From: Bacteroidota bacterium
GTDB taxonomy: Bacteria > Bacteroidota > Ignavibacteria > Tepidaquicellales > Tepidaquicellaceae
Reading direction: 5' to 3'
Assembly (NCBI GenBank): GCA_018266845.1
Contig: JAFDZO010000019.1
Coordinates: 1-64,000, forward strand
DNA: 64,000 nt
A model generated the notes under the pieces. The model worked only from the letters and a program-made list of their open reading frames with translations. It was not told the DNA's origin and made no database searches. Below, piece by piece: positions 25,276-33,749 of the stretch; the stretch's first letter is position 1; the number at the start of each line of letters is the position of its first letter. Position numbers and translations under genes: made by a program.

Positions 25276-26176
25276 GCGGAATTTATCCCGATGTAATCTG
25301 GAGCAAGGGAATTGAAACCCAAAAAGTATTTGTAGAGACGCAACGTATTGCGTCTCCATGAAAGCAATAAATTTTTTCTACCTTCGTTACCTGCGGAATT
25401 TATCCCGATGTAATCTGGAGTAAGGGAATTGAAACCCAAAAAGTATTTGTAGAGACGCAAAGTATTGCGTCTCTACGGAAATAATAAATTTTTTTACCTC
25501 GTTCCATGCGGAACTTATCCCTATATAATCTGGAGCAAGAGAACTGAAACCAAAAAGTATTTGTAGAGACGCAAAGTATTGCGTCTCCATGAAAGTAATA
25601 AATTTTTTCTACCTTCGTTACCTGCGGAATTTATCCCGATGTAATCTGGAGCAAGGGAATTGACACAAAAAAAGTATTTGTAGAGACGCAATACTTTGCG
25701 TCTCCATGAAAGCAATAAATTTTTTCTTCCTTCGTTACCTGCGGAATTTATCCCGATGTAATCTGGAGCAAGGGAATTGAAACCCCAAAAGTATTTGTAG
25801 AGACGCAACGTATTGCGTCTCTACGGAAATAATAAATTTTTTTACCTCGTTACATGTGGAATTTATCCCGATGTAATCTGGAGCAAGGGAATTGAAACCA
25901 AAAAAAGTATTTGTAGAGACGCAACGTATTGCGTCTCTACGGAAGTAATAAATTTCTTCACCCTCGTTCCATGCGGAATTTATCCCGATGTAATCTGGAG
26001 CAAGGGAATTGAAACCCCAAAAGTATTTGTAGAGACGCAATACTTTGCGTCTCCATGAAAGCAATAAATTTCTTCACCCTCGTTCCATGCGGAACTTATC
26101 CCGATGTAATCTGGAGTAAGGGAATTAAAACCAAAAAAGTATTTGAAGAGACGCAATACTTTGCGTCTCATAAAAT
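25276..26176. repeat. Eight-unit ~116-bp tandem array
   Basis: The phrase (A/C)TTATCCCGATGTAATCTGG or a close variant begins near 25281, 25398, 25513, 25629, 25746, 25861, 25978 and 26094 (steps 115-117). Each unit contains that conserved part, a GGGAATTGAAAC phrase, and a perfect 9-bp hairpin GAGACGCAA/TTGCGTCTC. The loop is CGTA, AGTA, AGTA, TACT, CGTA, CGTA, TACT, TACT in order. Long open frames on the minus strand are artefacts of the repeat. There is no gene in 25037-26320. Confidence 0.92.
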
Positions 26177-26320
26177 GTAAATAACTAAATCTGCCTGCAT
26201 GTAATCTGCCAAAGACGAGGATGAAGGATGAGCGTATCAGCCGTTCCCCTTAATTACTCATTACCAATTAACAAAACTCTTTCCTATTTTTGTATTATCC
26301 CGCCACTAAAAATTGTATCA

Positions 26321-26887
26321 GTGAAAAAAATCAAAAAAGAAATTTCGTCGAAAGAAAAAGATGAGCTGCTGAAAGTATTAAAATCGCGCTTTGAAAAAAA
26401 TATGCAGAGGCATAAAGGAATTGACTGGGCTAAGGTGCAGTCGAGGCTGGAAGCAGATGCCGGTAAAATGTCGTCGCTAAATGAAATGGAAAAAACAGGG
26501 GGCGAGCCGGACGTAACGGGCTTTAATAAAAAAACGGGTGAGTACATTTTTTATGACTGCGCGCCTGAGAGTCCTAAGGAAAGAAGAAGTCTCTGCTACG
26601 ATACTGCGGCGCTGAACTCACGAAAAGAACACAAGCCGAAAGACAGCGCTGTGAACATGGCGGAAAATATGGGCGCGGAATTGCTGAGCGAGGAGGAGTA
26701 CCGCGCGCTGCAATTGACGGGTGAGTTCGATTTGAAAACGTCGAGTTGGGTGAAAACTCCCGATGAAATAAGGAAGCTTGGCGGCGCGATTTTTTGTGAC
26801 AGGCGTTTTGGCAGGGTATTCACGTATCACAACGGGGCGGAATCGTACTACGGAAGCCGTGGCTTCCGGTGCGTGCTGAAGGTGTAG
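26321..26887 (+). CDS. DUF4256 domain protein
   Basis: About 188 residues from a GTG at 26321; the frame opens earlier but the upstream 31 codons look non-coding. Family markers are ELLKVLKSRFEKNMQRHKGI, GGEPDVTGFNKKTGEYIFYD, ESPKERRSLCYDTAALNSRK and GGAIFCDRRFGRVFTYHNGA. Function unknown. It is a soluble cytoplasmic protein without neighbours of known pathway, and more GC-rich than the surrounding DNA. Confidence 0.85.
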   Translation: MKKIKKEISSKEKDELLKVLKSRFEKNMQRHKGIDWAKVQSRLEADAGKMSSLNEMEKTGGEPDVTGFNKKTGEYIFYDCAPESPKERRSLCYDTAALNSRKEHKPKDSAVNMAENMGAELLSEEEYRALQLTGEFDLKTSSWVKTPDEIRKLGGAIFCDRRFGRVFTYHNGAESYYGSRGFRCVLKV

Positions 26888-26969
26888 GGAGGGATAAGTT
26901 ATTGTATTAACAATGTTTGAATGGAAAATCCTCGATTTGAAATATTGAAAAAACAACAATTTATCGCAA

Positions 26970-26993
26970 AACTTACGAGGGGGCGTAAGTTTC
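26970..26993. promoter_or_regulatory. Hairpin upstream of purC
   Basis: Perfect 9-bp inverted repeat AAACTTACG / CGTAAGTTT with loop AGGGGG, 81 bp before the purC start. It could be a leader hairpin, a weak terminator of the upstream gene, or a repeat. Confidence 0.5.
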
Positions 26994-27073
26994 GCTATAG
27001 GTTTTTTCAGCAATTTAGCCCCTTCAAAATTTTTAAATAGTAAAAACCTTAAAATTTGCCTAATTTTGTAAAG

Positions 27074-27784
27074 ATGAAAAAAGAGCTTCTATATGAAGGC
27101 AAGGCAAAGCGCATCTGGAGCACGGACGACCATAGTCTCGTCATTCAGGAGTTCAAGGACGATGCCACTGCCTTTAACGGCTTGAAGAAAGACCAAATCA
27201 AAAATAAGGGAGTGCTCAATACGGGCATTTCTTCCGCTATTTTTGAGTATCTTATTGCTCATGGCATTCCGACCCATTTTGTAAAGGCGCTTTCCGAAAA
27301 TGAGATGCTTGTAAAGAGGGTGGAGATTATTAAGGTAGAGGTGGTTATCCGCAATATAGCCGCAGGAAGCCTGGTGAAAAAATTCGGTTTTGCCGAAGGG
27401 GAAGAATTAAAGTTCCCTCTGGTGGAGTATTATTTGAAATCGGATGAGCTTGGCGACCCGCTTTTTTCTCTGGAACATATACTTACTCTTGAGCTTGCTA
27501 CAAAAGATGAGATGGAGAAAATCCATTCATTAGCTTTGAAGATAAATGAGCTTATGCAGAAGTTTTGGTTTGACAGGGGAATTGACTTAGTTGATTTCAA
27601 ATTGGAATTCGGAAGAGCAGCTAATGGAGAAATTATCTTAGCTGATGAAATCTCTCCTGATACATGCCGGTTATGGGACCTGCACACAGGAGAAAAAATG
27701 GATAAGGACAGGTTCCGTTTTGATATGGGAAAAGTAGAAGAGGCATACGCGGAAATTAGCCGTAGAGTAAAAATTCATAATTAA
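27074..27784 (+). CDS. purC: SAICAR synthetase
   Basis: 236 residues from the ATG at 27074. It catalyses CAIR + Asp + ATP to SAICAR in purine synthesis. Motifs are ELLYEGKAKRIWSTDD, VVIRNIAAGSLVKKFGFAEG, the signature LVDFKLEFGRAANGEIILAD, then EISPDTCRLWD. The length is typical of single-domain PurC. It is followed after 13 bp by psd and may be co-transcribed with the phospholipid genes. Confidence 0.97.
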   Translation: MKKELLYEGKAKRIWSTDDHSLVIQEFKDDATAFNGLKKDQIKNKGVLNTGISSAIFEYLIAHGIPTHFVKALSENEMLVKRVEIIKVEVVIRNIAAGSLVKKFGFAEGEELKFPLVEYYLKSDELGDPLFSLEHILTLELATKDEMEKIHSLALKINELMQKFWFDRGIDLVDFKLEFGRAANGEIILADEISPDTCRLWDLHTGEKMDKDRFRFDMGKVEEAYAEISRRVKIHN

Positions 27785-27797
27785 TAAAATTTAAAGT

Positions 27798-28472
27798 TTG
27801 TTTAAAATCACGTATTACGGCAGAGATGTTGTATTGAAGATGGTTATCATCTGCTCTCTGATATTTATAGCAGCGCTATTCATTCCTGTGTTCATAGCAA
27901 AAGTTATTTTGCTTTTGCTTGTAATTTTTTTAATGTCGTTTACCTTTTATTTTTTTAGAGACCCTGAAAGAAAAATTCCCGATAACTATGACGACAGCAT
28001 GATTCTTGCGCCCGGTGATGGAAAAATTTGCCTCATAGAAGACATCATTAATAAAGAAGACAATCTTTATCCTAAAGGAGAAGCGTTAAAACAAGTGAGT
28101 ATATTTCTTTCTCCTTTAAATGTTCACGTTAATAGAAATCCCACGAATGGCACGGTGAAATACTACAAATACATAGAAGGAGAATACTTAGTCGCGTTTG
28201 ACCACAAATCATCCGATAGAAATGAGCGGACGGAAATCGGCATAGAGGATTATAAAGGAAGAAAAGTTTTATTCAAACAGATTGCAGGATTTGTTGCAAG
28301 AAGAATAGTGTGTGATTTAGATGAGGGAGATTCTGTTAAAGCAGGTGAAAGATTTGGGATGATTAAATTCGGCTCACGCGTAGATATTCTTTTGAAGCCG
28401 GATGCCGAGATAAAAGTTAAGCTCAACGATATTGTTAAAGGAGCGGAAACAGTTATTGCGATTAATAAATGA
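27798..28472 (+). CDS. psd: Phosphatidylserine decarboxylase proenzyme (short, PSD-A type)
   Basis: 224 residues from a TTG at 27798; the next ATG would cut into the conserved ITYYGRD start. Two hydrophobic segments (about 15-52) are followed by FFRDPERKIP, APGDGKICLIE, FLSPLNVHVNRNPTNG and the self-cleavage site KFGSRVD, where Ser193 becomes the pyruvoyl group. It makes phosphatidylethanolamine at the inner membrane. It is directly upstream of pssA, which makes its substrate. Confidence 0.94.
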   Translation: MFKITYYGRDVVLKMVIICSLIFIAALFIPVFIAKVILLLLVIFLMSFTFYFFRDPERKIPDNYDDSMILAPGDGKICLIEDIINKEDNLYPKGEALKQVSIFLSPLNVHVNRNPTNGTVKYYKYIEGEYLVAFDHKSSDRNERTEIGIEDYKGRKVLFKQIAGFVARRIVCDLDEGDSVKAGERFGMIKFGSRVDILLKPDAEIKVKLNDIVKGAETVIAINK

Positions 28473-28520
28473 AAAACAATTTAGGAAATATATTTGTTTG
28501 TGATTTAAAGGGATTCGTTA

Positions 28521-29279
28521 ATGATTAATATTCCGCGGAACTTCATACCAAGCTTGTTTACAATTCTAAATGTCTTCTGCGGATTTATGTCTATCATAAA
28601 TTCTGCTCATGGGAATTTTGATACAGCTATATTTTTCATTATATATTCTGCTTTATTTGATGCAGTTGACGGGCTTGCAGCGCGCCTTACAAAATCAGCA
28701 AGCAAGTTCGGTGTAGAACTTGATTCTTTAGCAGATGTAGTTTCATTCGGTGCTGCCCCTTCATTTATTCTATACAATATTTATTTTAAAGATCATGGTG
28801 ATTTGGGAGTTTTTCTCTCTTCTCTGATTCTGCTTTTTGCTGCTATAAGGCTCGCCAGATTTAATGTTCAGCTTGTAGGGTTTGATAAGGATTATTTTAG
28901 CGGAGTTCCTGTGCCGATGGCTGCAATGACAATCTGCTCATATATTTATTTTTACCATAATAAACTTTTCGGTTACGACCTTAGCTCAAAATTTATTATA
29001 GCTCTTTCAATTGTTCTTCCTATATTGATGGTGAGCAAATTCAGGTATGATTCAATTCCGAAAGTTTCACTTAGTGCAATAAAGAAATATCCTGTGAAGT
29101 TTATTTTTCTTTTTGCCGGAATTGTAATTTGTGTGATTACTAAAGGCGAAGGTTTATTTCTTTTTTGCTTATTCTATTTGAGTACGGGAATCTTCAGAGG
29201 TATTTACAATTCGTTAAGAAAATCCGGCAGACATCACCGTTTTTCGGAATCGGAAATTGAATCAAAGGAATTAAATTAA
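28521..29279 (+). CDS. pssA: CDP-diacylglycerol-serine O-phosphatidyltransferase
   Basis: 252 residues, polytopic. The CDP-alcohol phosphotransferase motif DGLAARLTKSASKFGVELDS, then LADVVSFGAAPS, provides DGxxAR...GxxxDxxxD. About seven hydrophobic segments. It makes phosphatidylserine, the substrate of the adjacent psd product (48-bp gap), so psd-pssA is a PE-synthesis pair. It ends eight bases before the convergent cysteine desulfurase gene. Confidence 0.96.
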   Translation: MINIPRNFIPSLFTILNVFCGFMSIINSAHGNFDTAIFFIIYSALFDAVDGLAARLTKSASKFGVELDSLADVVSFGAAPSFILYNIYFKDHGDLGVFLSSLILLFAAIRLARFNVQLVGFDKDYFSGVPVPMAAMTICSYIYFYHNKLFGYDLSSKFIIALSIVLPILMVSKFRYDSIPKVSLSAIKKYPVKFIFLFAGIVICVITKGEGLFLFCLFYLSTGIFRGIYNSLRKSGRHHRFSESEIESKELN

Positions 29280-29287
29280 TTTTCGTT

Positions 29288-30451
29288 TTAATTTATACTT
29301 CTCTTCTTTGCAATCCCTCTTACAATATCAAAAAATTTATCTACTTCTTCAGTTGTATTGTCTCTTCCGAATGAAACTCTAACAGAGCAAAGCGCTGTTT
29401 GGTAATCTAGACCAAGTTCCATCAATATTCTTGATGGCTGAGGAGAACCTGATGTACAAGCTGAACCGCTCGAGCAGGCAGTACCTTTTAAATCGAGATT
29501 AATTAGAAGTGTTTCAGAATCGACATCAAAGTAATTCTGGTCGAATGAAATGTTGATTATATTATCAAGAGTGTGAGCTGAATCACCGTTAATGATAATC
29601 CCCTCAGGATAATATTCTTGTAACTTTGCTTTGAAATACCCTTTTAATTGCTTATAATGTCTAAGGTCTTCATCCATCCTGTCAATCAGAATTTCCAAAG
29701 CTCTTTTAAGACCGACTACACCTGCAATATTTTCAGTTCCACCGCGCATATTACGTTCCTGTTTCCCGCCGTGAATTAATTTATCTATAGGAGTACCGTC
29801 TTTTATATACATCACACCGATTCCTTTAGGACCGTAGATTTTGTGTCCGCTCATGCAGGCAATATTTACATTAAAATCTTTTGTGTTGAATGCGGTTTTT
29901 CCTATTGATTGAACAGTGTCAGCATGGAAAATGATTTCGTTTCTATCTGTGTTATCAGCAATTGTTTTTATATCGTTTACTACTCCAAGCTCATTATTTG
30001 CGTGCATCATTGATATTAAATGAGTCTTAGGAGTTACTGCCGCCAGAATCTTTTGCGGGTCAATTGAGCCGTCTCTTTCAGGCTTGATGTAAGTAATTTC
30101 AGTGCCGAATCTCTCATTTAAATACTTTACACTTTCGTTTAAAGCAGAATGCTCTATAGAAGTGGTGATGATATGATTTTTGCCCGAATTTAAAAAATGG
30201 AATGTCGGTCCTTTGATTGCAAAGTTATCCGATTCAGTACCGCCTGAAGTAAAGAAAACTTCTTTGGGTTTGCACTTTAAAAAATCTGCAACTAAGTCGC
30301 GGGTGTCTTCGAGTATGACTTTTACTCCCTTTCCGAAATGATGAACAGACGAAGCATTTCCGAATTGATATTGTATGTAGGGAAGCATTGCTTCAACTAC
30401 TTCAGGCGCAACGGGAGTCGTTGCTGCGTTATCAAAGTATATTCTTTCCAT
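29288..30451 (-). CDS. Cysteine desulfurase, IscS/NifS family
   Basis: 387 residues. PLP enzyme releasing sulfur from cysteine for Fe-S clusters and tRNA thiolation. It starts MERIYFDNAATTPVAPEVVE. The PLP Lys204 is in MSGHKIYGPKGIG. The active-site loop GTACSSGSACTSGSPQPS holds Cys332, with a nearby Cys326. No iscU or mnmA is adjacent. The group (IscS-like versus NifS-like) cannot be fixed with certainty from one gene. Confidence 0.95.
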   Translation of the reverse strand: MERIYFDNAATTPVAPEVVEAMLPYIQYQFGNASSVHHFGKGVKVILEDTRDLVADFLKCKPKEVFFTSGGTESDNFAIKGPTFHFLNSGKNHIITTSIEHSALNESVKYLNERFGTEITYIKPERDGSIDPQKILAAVTPKTHLISMMHANNELGVVNDIKTIADNTDRNEIIFHADTVQSIGKTAFNTKDFNVNIACMSGHKIYGPKGIGVMYIKDGTPIDKLIHGGKQERNMRGGTENIAGVVGLKRALEILIDRMDEDLRHYKQLKGYFKAKLQEYYPEGIIINGDSAHTLDNIINISFDQNYFDVDSETLLINLDLKGTACSSGSACTSGSPQPSRILMELGLDYQTALCSVRVSFGRDNTTEEVDKFFDIVRGIAKKRSIN

Positions 30452-30560
30452 TTTTGTAAATTGTAAAAATAGCGAAAAAGTTTTTTAAAATATAGGGGAC
30501 TTGGTTTTGCGAAAAAATAACCTTATCACACGACAAAAATTTTTCTTAAAAAATTGAATT

Positions 30561-30598
30561 TAACCGCAAAGATGCAAAGTTTTTGCAAAGCACGCAAA
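30561..30598. repeat. Short AACCGCAAAGA-type intergenic repeat
   Basis: TTAACCGCAAAGATGCAAAG followed by TTTTTGCAAAGCACGC. Related to the element at 15211-15302, but only one end is present. Confidence 0.55.
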
Positions 30599-30679
30599 AA
30601 AATTAAAATATTTTTCCTAAATAACTCAAACATAAAACTAATTGCGCTTTAATGTCTGTAAATAAAGTAATCAGAGTGT

Positions 30680-31426
30680 TTAATGAGCCGCGAATAGATA
30701 TATAAAGGCTAATGCAGAAAGAAGAAAAGCAAACGTAACATATGTAAGAAGAGTTACTCCTAAAGATTTAAAGAAACCGGCGGCAGTCTTTTCATTTGAG
30801 AAACTCATTAAGGCGTAAACATAATATGCAAAAGTTGTTATTAAGCGGATGCTCCAGAACTTAACATTTATCAAAGCAAAGAATACAAGAAAAAGTGAAA
30901 TGAAAAGTCCCATGCCTATTACATAGAATGACGATGCCATGGCTTCGGCAAAATTTAACTTCATTTTTTTGAAAAACAGGGATAAGTAGAGTGCAAAAAT
31001 GGGCGGTATGACAAAGTAAAAATAATTTAGTTTGTTGAAAAAGAAATGCTGCATCTCCACTATGCTGACTCCCATCGGATGATATTTTTCCGCATTTTCT
31101 CCCAAAAAAGTTTTATTCACAAAGCTGACAAAGTTATCACTGAAGAAGTGGAAAGATATTACAAAAACAGTAACCAATAAAATGAAAAATGATACCGGTT
31201 TTGTATAAGACTTTCTTTTTCCGTTAATAAAATTCCTTAAGAACACTCCTGGGGAAACCAGTAATTCTTTTACTGTGTGCGCAAAACTGGATTCCCAATG
31301 GAATGTGCTGTGAATAAAATCATGAAATAGAGATTTTAAGCTAAGGCGTTTTGAAATTTTTTCCTGCCCGCAATTGTAACAAAATTTTCCTTTAAGCTCT
31401 GTTCCGCAGTTTAAGCAATTTTCCAT
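30680..31426 (-). CDS. DUF3667 membrane protein with zinc ribbon
   Basis: 248 residues. An N-terminal zinc ribbon CLNCGTELKGKFCYNCGQEK (two CxxC) is followed by a conserved amphipathic stretch (FHDFIHSTFHWESSFAHTVK), RKSYTKPVSFF, and about five transmembrane segments to the C-terminus. This is the DUF3667 layout common in Bacteroidetes; its function is unknown. It is monocistronic, with no informative neighbours. Confidence 0.85.
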   Translation of the reverse strand: MENCLNCGTELKGKFCYNCGQEKISKRLSLKSLFHDFIHSTFHWESSFAHTVKELLVSPGVFLRNFINGKRKSYTKPVSFFILLVTVFVISFHFFSDNFVSFVNKTFLGENAEKYHPMGVSIVEMQHFFFNKLNYFYFVIPPIFALYLSLFFKKMKLNFAEAMASSFYVIGMGLFISLFLVFFALINVKFWSIRLITTFAYYVYALMSFSNEKTAAGFFKSLGVTLLTYVTFAFLLSALAFIYLFAAH

Positions 31427-31630
31427 TATACAAAATAATCAATTGCTGCGAGAGGAAAAATGTAAAACTGGGTTATTTTAACTCTTGCGTTTTGAAAAAT
31501 AAAAAATCGAAATATTCTGTAGTTAATAGTTGATTGTTATTATAAATAATAGAAGATGAGCTTTTTGAAGTATCAATAAATTTATATATTCATTTTGTTT
31601 AAAAAAAATCTTATTTTTACTTGTGGATAG

Positions 31631-32197
31631 ATGCTAAAAGAATTATTTTATATTTCAAATATTTTTTCTATTTTTAGGATAATTCTTTTATTTCCCCTAT
31701 GTTATCTGTTGGTTACTGATAATGAGGGAAACAGAGTCCTGATAATAGCAATATTAATCGGGATGTATGTAACTGATTTATTAGACGGCTTTTTGGCGAG
31801 AAAGCTTAATCAGGTTACAGAGCTAGGGAAAATAATAGATCCACTGGCAGATAAAATATCCGTAGTTACTCTTGTATTAATTCTCTTACTGCAAAGTAAA
31901 ATACCATTATGGTTTGTTTTGATTGTGGTTTTAAGAGATGTTTTAATCCTGTTGTTCGGGTTAATCTTGAAGGGAAGAAAAAAGATTACGTTAATGTCTA
32001 ACTATCCCGGCAAAATAGCCGTTTTTAGTATAGGCGTAGTAATCTTAATTTCAACTCTTAACTTATCTGCCCTTAAAAATTTTCAGTTTTATTTAATGCT
32101 GCTTTCCACTGCATTAATTTTTTATTCATCTTTTTTATACTTTAAAAGGTTCAACCAAACAATAGGAGAAAAAAATGGCACAAGAGACTTACATTGA
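31631..32197 (+). CDS. pgsA: CDP-diacylglycerol-glycerol-3-phosphate phosphatidyltransferase
   Basis: 188 residues with four to five membrane segments. The CDP-alcohol phosphotransferase motif is DLLDGFLARKLNQVTELGKI, then IDPLADKIS (DGxxARxxxxxTxxGxxxDPxxD). It makes phosphatidylglycerol phosphate, the precursor of PG and cardiolipin. The 3' end overlaps the start of the HU-family gene by 23 bp. Assignment between pgsA and another CDP-alcohol transferase rests on its size and motif. Confidence 0.88.
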   Translation: MLKELFYISNIFSIFRIILLFPLCYLLVTDNEGNRVLIIAILIGMYVTDLLDGFLARKLNQVTELGKIIDPLADKISVVTLVLILLLQSKIPLWFVLIVVLRDVLILLFGLILKGRKKITLMSNYPGKIAVFSIGVVILISTLNLSALKNFQFYLMLLSTALIFYSSFLYFKRFNQTIGEKNGTRDLH

Positions 32198-32549
32198 AAT
32201 CAAAGAAACGAAGAAGAGAAACATTGACCGTGTGAAAACACTTACCCGCAAAGATGTTGAATTAAAAATGGAAGAAAAACTAATCGGCAGAAGAGTAACA
32301 AGAAAGCTGATAGTGGATTCTCTCTTCGATTCAATGAGGGAGCTAATTATGATGGCAGACCCGACCATCCGCATCGAAATAAGAGATTTCGGTGTATTTG
32401 AAGTGAAGAAGACTAAACCGAAACCAAAGGCAAGAAACCTGAAAACAGGTGAATTTGTTTTTGTGCCCGGCAGAAGAAAAATGCACTTCAAACCCGGTAA
32501 AATCCTCAAAAATTTTCTTAAAGAAAAAATAGCAAATCCATTAAGCTAA
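32175..32549 (+). CDS. HU/IHF-family DNA-binding protein with N-terminal extension
   Basis: 124 residues. A charged extension (about 1-24) precedes an HU fold: LTRKDVELKMEEKL, SLFDSMRELIM, IEIRDFGVFEVKKTKPKPKA and the DNA-intercalating arm region RNLKTGEFVFVPGRRKMHFK. A good ribosome-binding site (AGGAG) lies seven bases before the ATG, inside pgsA. It is a nucleoid architectural protein. The extension is unusual against the ~90-residue HU standard. Confidence 0.9.
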   Translation: MAQETYIEIKETKKRNIDRVKTLTRKDVELKMEEKLIGRRVTRKLIVDSLFDSMRELIMMADPTIRIEIRDFGVFEVKKTKPKPKARNLKTGEFVFVPGRRKMHFKPGKILKNFLKEKIANPLS

Positions 32550-32616
32550 TTTTTACAGTTTTTGATTCTATTAATTAATTGTATTTTTGGGAAACAATTA
32601 ATTAAATTTTACTGTT

Positions 32617-33057
32617 ATTAAAAAAGTAATTGCAATAGACTTTGGTTCAAAGCGTGTTGGTTTAGCCGTATCGGACGAATCGCATACGTTTTCTTTTGAA
32701 AGAGGGGCAATAACTAATGACAGTAAACTATTGGCTGAAATACTAAAGTTCGCAAAGGAAGAAGATGCAAGCAAGATTGTAGTCGGATATCCTTTGAGTC
32801 TTAAATCTGAAAAAACATTGCAAACTTTGGAGGTTGATAAGTTTATTGACGACCTTCAAAGTTTTTTTTTGTTAAAAAATGAACCTGTTGAAATAGTTAC
32901 TTTTGATGAGCGGTTTACAAGCAGGATGGCTTCGGGTTTCATTGCAATTTCGGCTATGAGTAAAACCAAAAGAAGAGATAAATCTCTGGTTGACAGCATT
33001 TCGGCGCAGATAATATTGCAGGATTACCTCGATAAAAATATTAACAAGAGAAATTAA
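32617..33057 (+). CDS. ruvX: Putative pre-16S rRNA nuclease / Holliday junction resolvase RuvX, probable ATT start
   Basis: 146 residues if started at ATT 32617. The conserved N-terminus KKVIAIDFGSKRVGLAVSDE (first catalytic Asp) lies upstream of every ATG, GTG or TTG in the frame. The frame is closed by a TAA at 32599-32601, so ATT at 32617 is the only sensible start. Further family motifs are VVGYPLSL, VTFDERFTSRMAS and KRRDKSLVDSISAQIILQDY. A TTG at 32731 would delete the catalytic core. Either a rare AUU start or a base error. Confidence 0.9.
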   Translation: MKKVIAIDFGSKRVGLAVSDESHTFSFERGAITNDSKLLAEILKFAKEEDASKIVVGYPLSLKSEKTLQTLEVDKFIDDLQSFFLLKNEPVEIVTFDERFTSRMASGFIAISAMSKTKRRDKSLVDSISAQIILQDYLDKNINKRN

Positions 33058-33699
33058 ATGTACTTAGTAGAGCTTTACGAGCTTATAGAAAAAGGCGAAG
33101 GATTAAATACAGAATTTAAAAGAAAATTTACCACTCCCGAGAAAATAGCAAAAGAAATAACGGCGTTTGCAAATACTTCAGGCGGAGTGATTTTGTTCGG
33201 AGTTGATGACGATAAAACTATTTATGGAATCGAAAGTGAGAAGGAAGAAATGGAGCTTATTTCCACAGCGGCAAAATTTTATTGCGAGCCGGAAGTTCTG
33301 TTCGATTCGGAAATTCTTTATATAAAAAATAAAGATGTAGTTGTTATTACTATTCCCGAAAGTAAAAGCAAGCCCCACCGTATTGTTTCGGAAGATGAAA
33401 ATGAAAACGGGAAAGTTTATGTCCGCTTTAATGACAAAAGCATTATTGCCTCTAAAGAGGCAGAGAAAATTCTAAGAAGTTCGTCAGAAACTTCAGCTCC
33501 TTTAAAGCTGTACATAGGCGATATTGAAAAAGCGCTTTTCGCTTATCTTGAGGCAAATCAAAAAATTACTGTAAAAGGATTTAAGCGGCTTGTGAATATT
33601 TCTGAAAGAAGGGCTAGCAGAACGCTGATAAATCTGGTGAGGGCGCAAGTGATTCGTCATCACTTTTTAGACAACGAAGAGTTTTTTACTTTAGCTTAA
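33058..33699 (+). CDS. AlbA_2/Schlafen-type DNA-binding domain protein
   Basis: 213 residues. The N-terminal AlbA_2 domain (about 1-140) reads EGLNTEFKRKFTTPEKIAKE, then ITAFANTSGGVILFGVDD and VYVRFNDKSIIASKEAE. It is followed by a winged-helix-like C-terminal part (TVKGFKRLVNISERRASRTL). Probably a transcriptional regulator or RNA/DNA-binding protein. Its ATG starts directly after the ruvX stop, so the two are co-translated. Confidence 0.82.
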   Translation: MYLVELYELIEKGEGLNTEFKRKFTTPEKIAKEITAFANTSGGVILFGVDDDKTIYGIESEKEEMELISTAAKFYCEPEVLFDSEILYIKNKDVVVITIPESKSKPHRIVSEDENENGKVYVRFNDKSIIASKEAEKILRSSSETSAPLKLYIGDIEKALFAYLEANQKITVKGFKRLVNISERRASRTLINLVRAQVIRHHFLDNEEFFTLA

Positions 33700-33705
33700 A
33701 AAATT

Positions 33706-33749
33706 AAAGGAAGCCGGGTTCTGTTATAATGAAACCCGGCTTCCTTTTT
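33706..33749. terminator. Bidirectional terminator between convergent genes
   Basis: GGAAGCCGGGTT / AACCCGGCTTCC followed by TTTTTTT on the plus strand and A-rich on the other side. It ends the pgsA-HU-ruvX-AlbA_2 unit and the convergent lipoprotein gene. Confidence 0.9.

Noticed and set aside
25167-26171. Overlapping minus-strand ORFs of 63-109 codons
   Set aside because: They consist of repeated peptide phrases created by reading through the tandem array. Unit length is not a multiple of three, so frames shift. No start signals or homologues.
25276-26176. CRISPR array
   Set aside because: The GGGAATTGAAAC phrase looks like the end of some CRISPR repeats, but the stretches between are also conserved from unit to unit, the period is 116 bp, and no cas genes are present.
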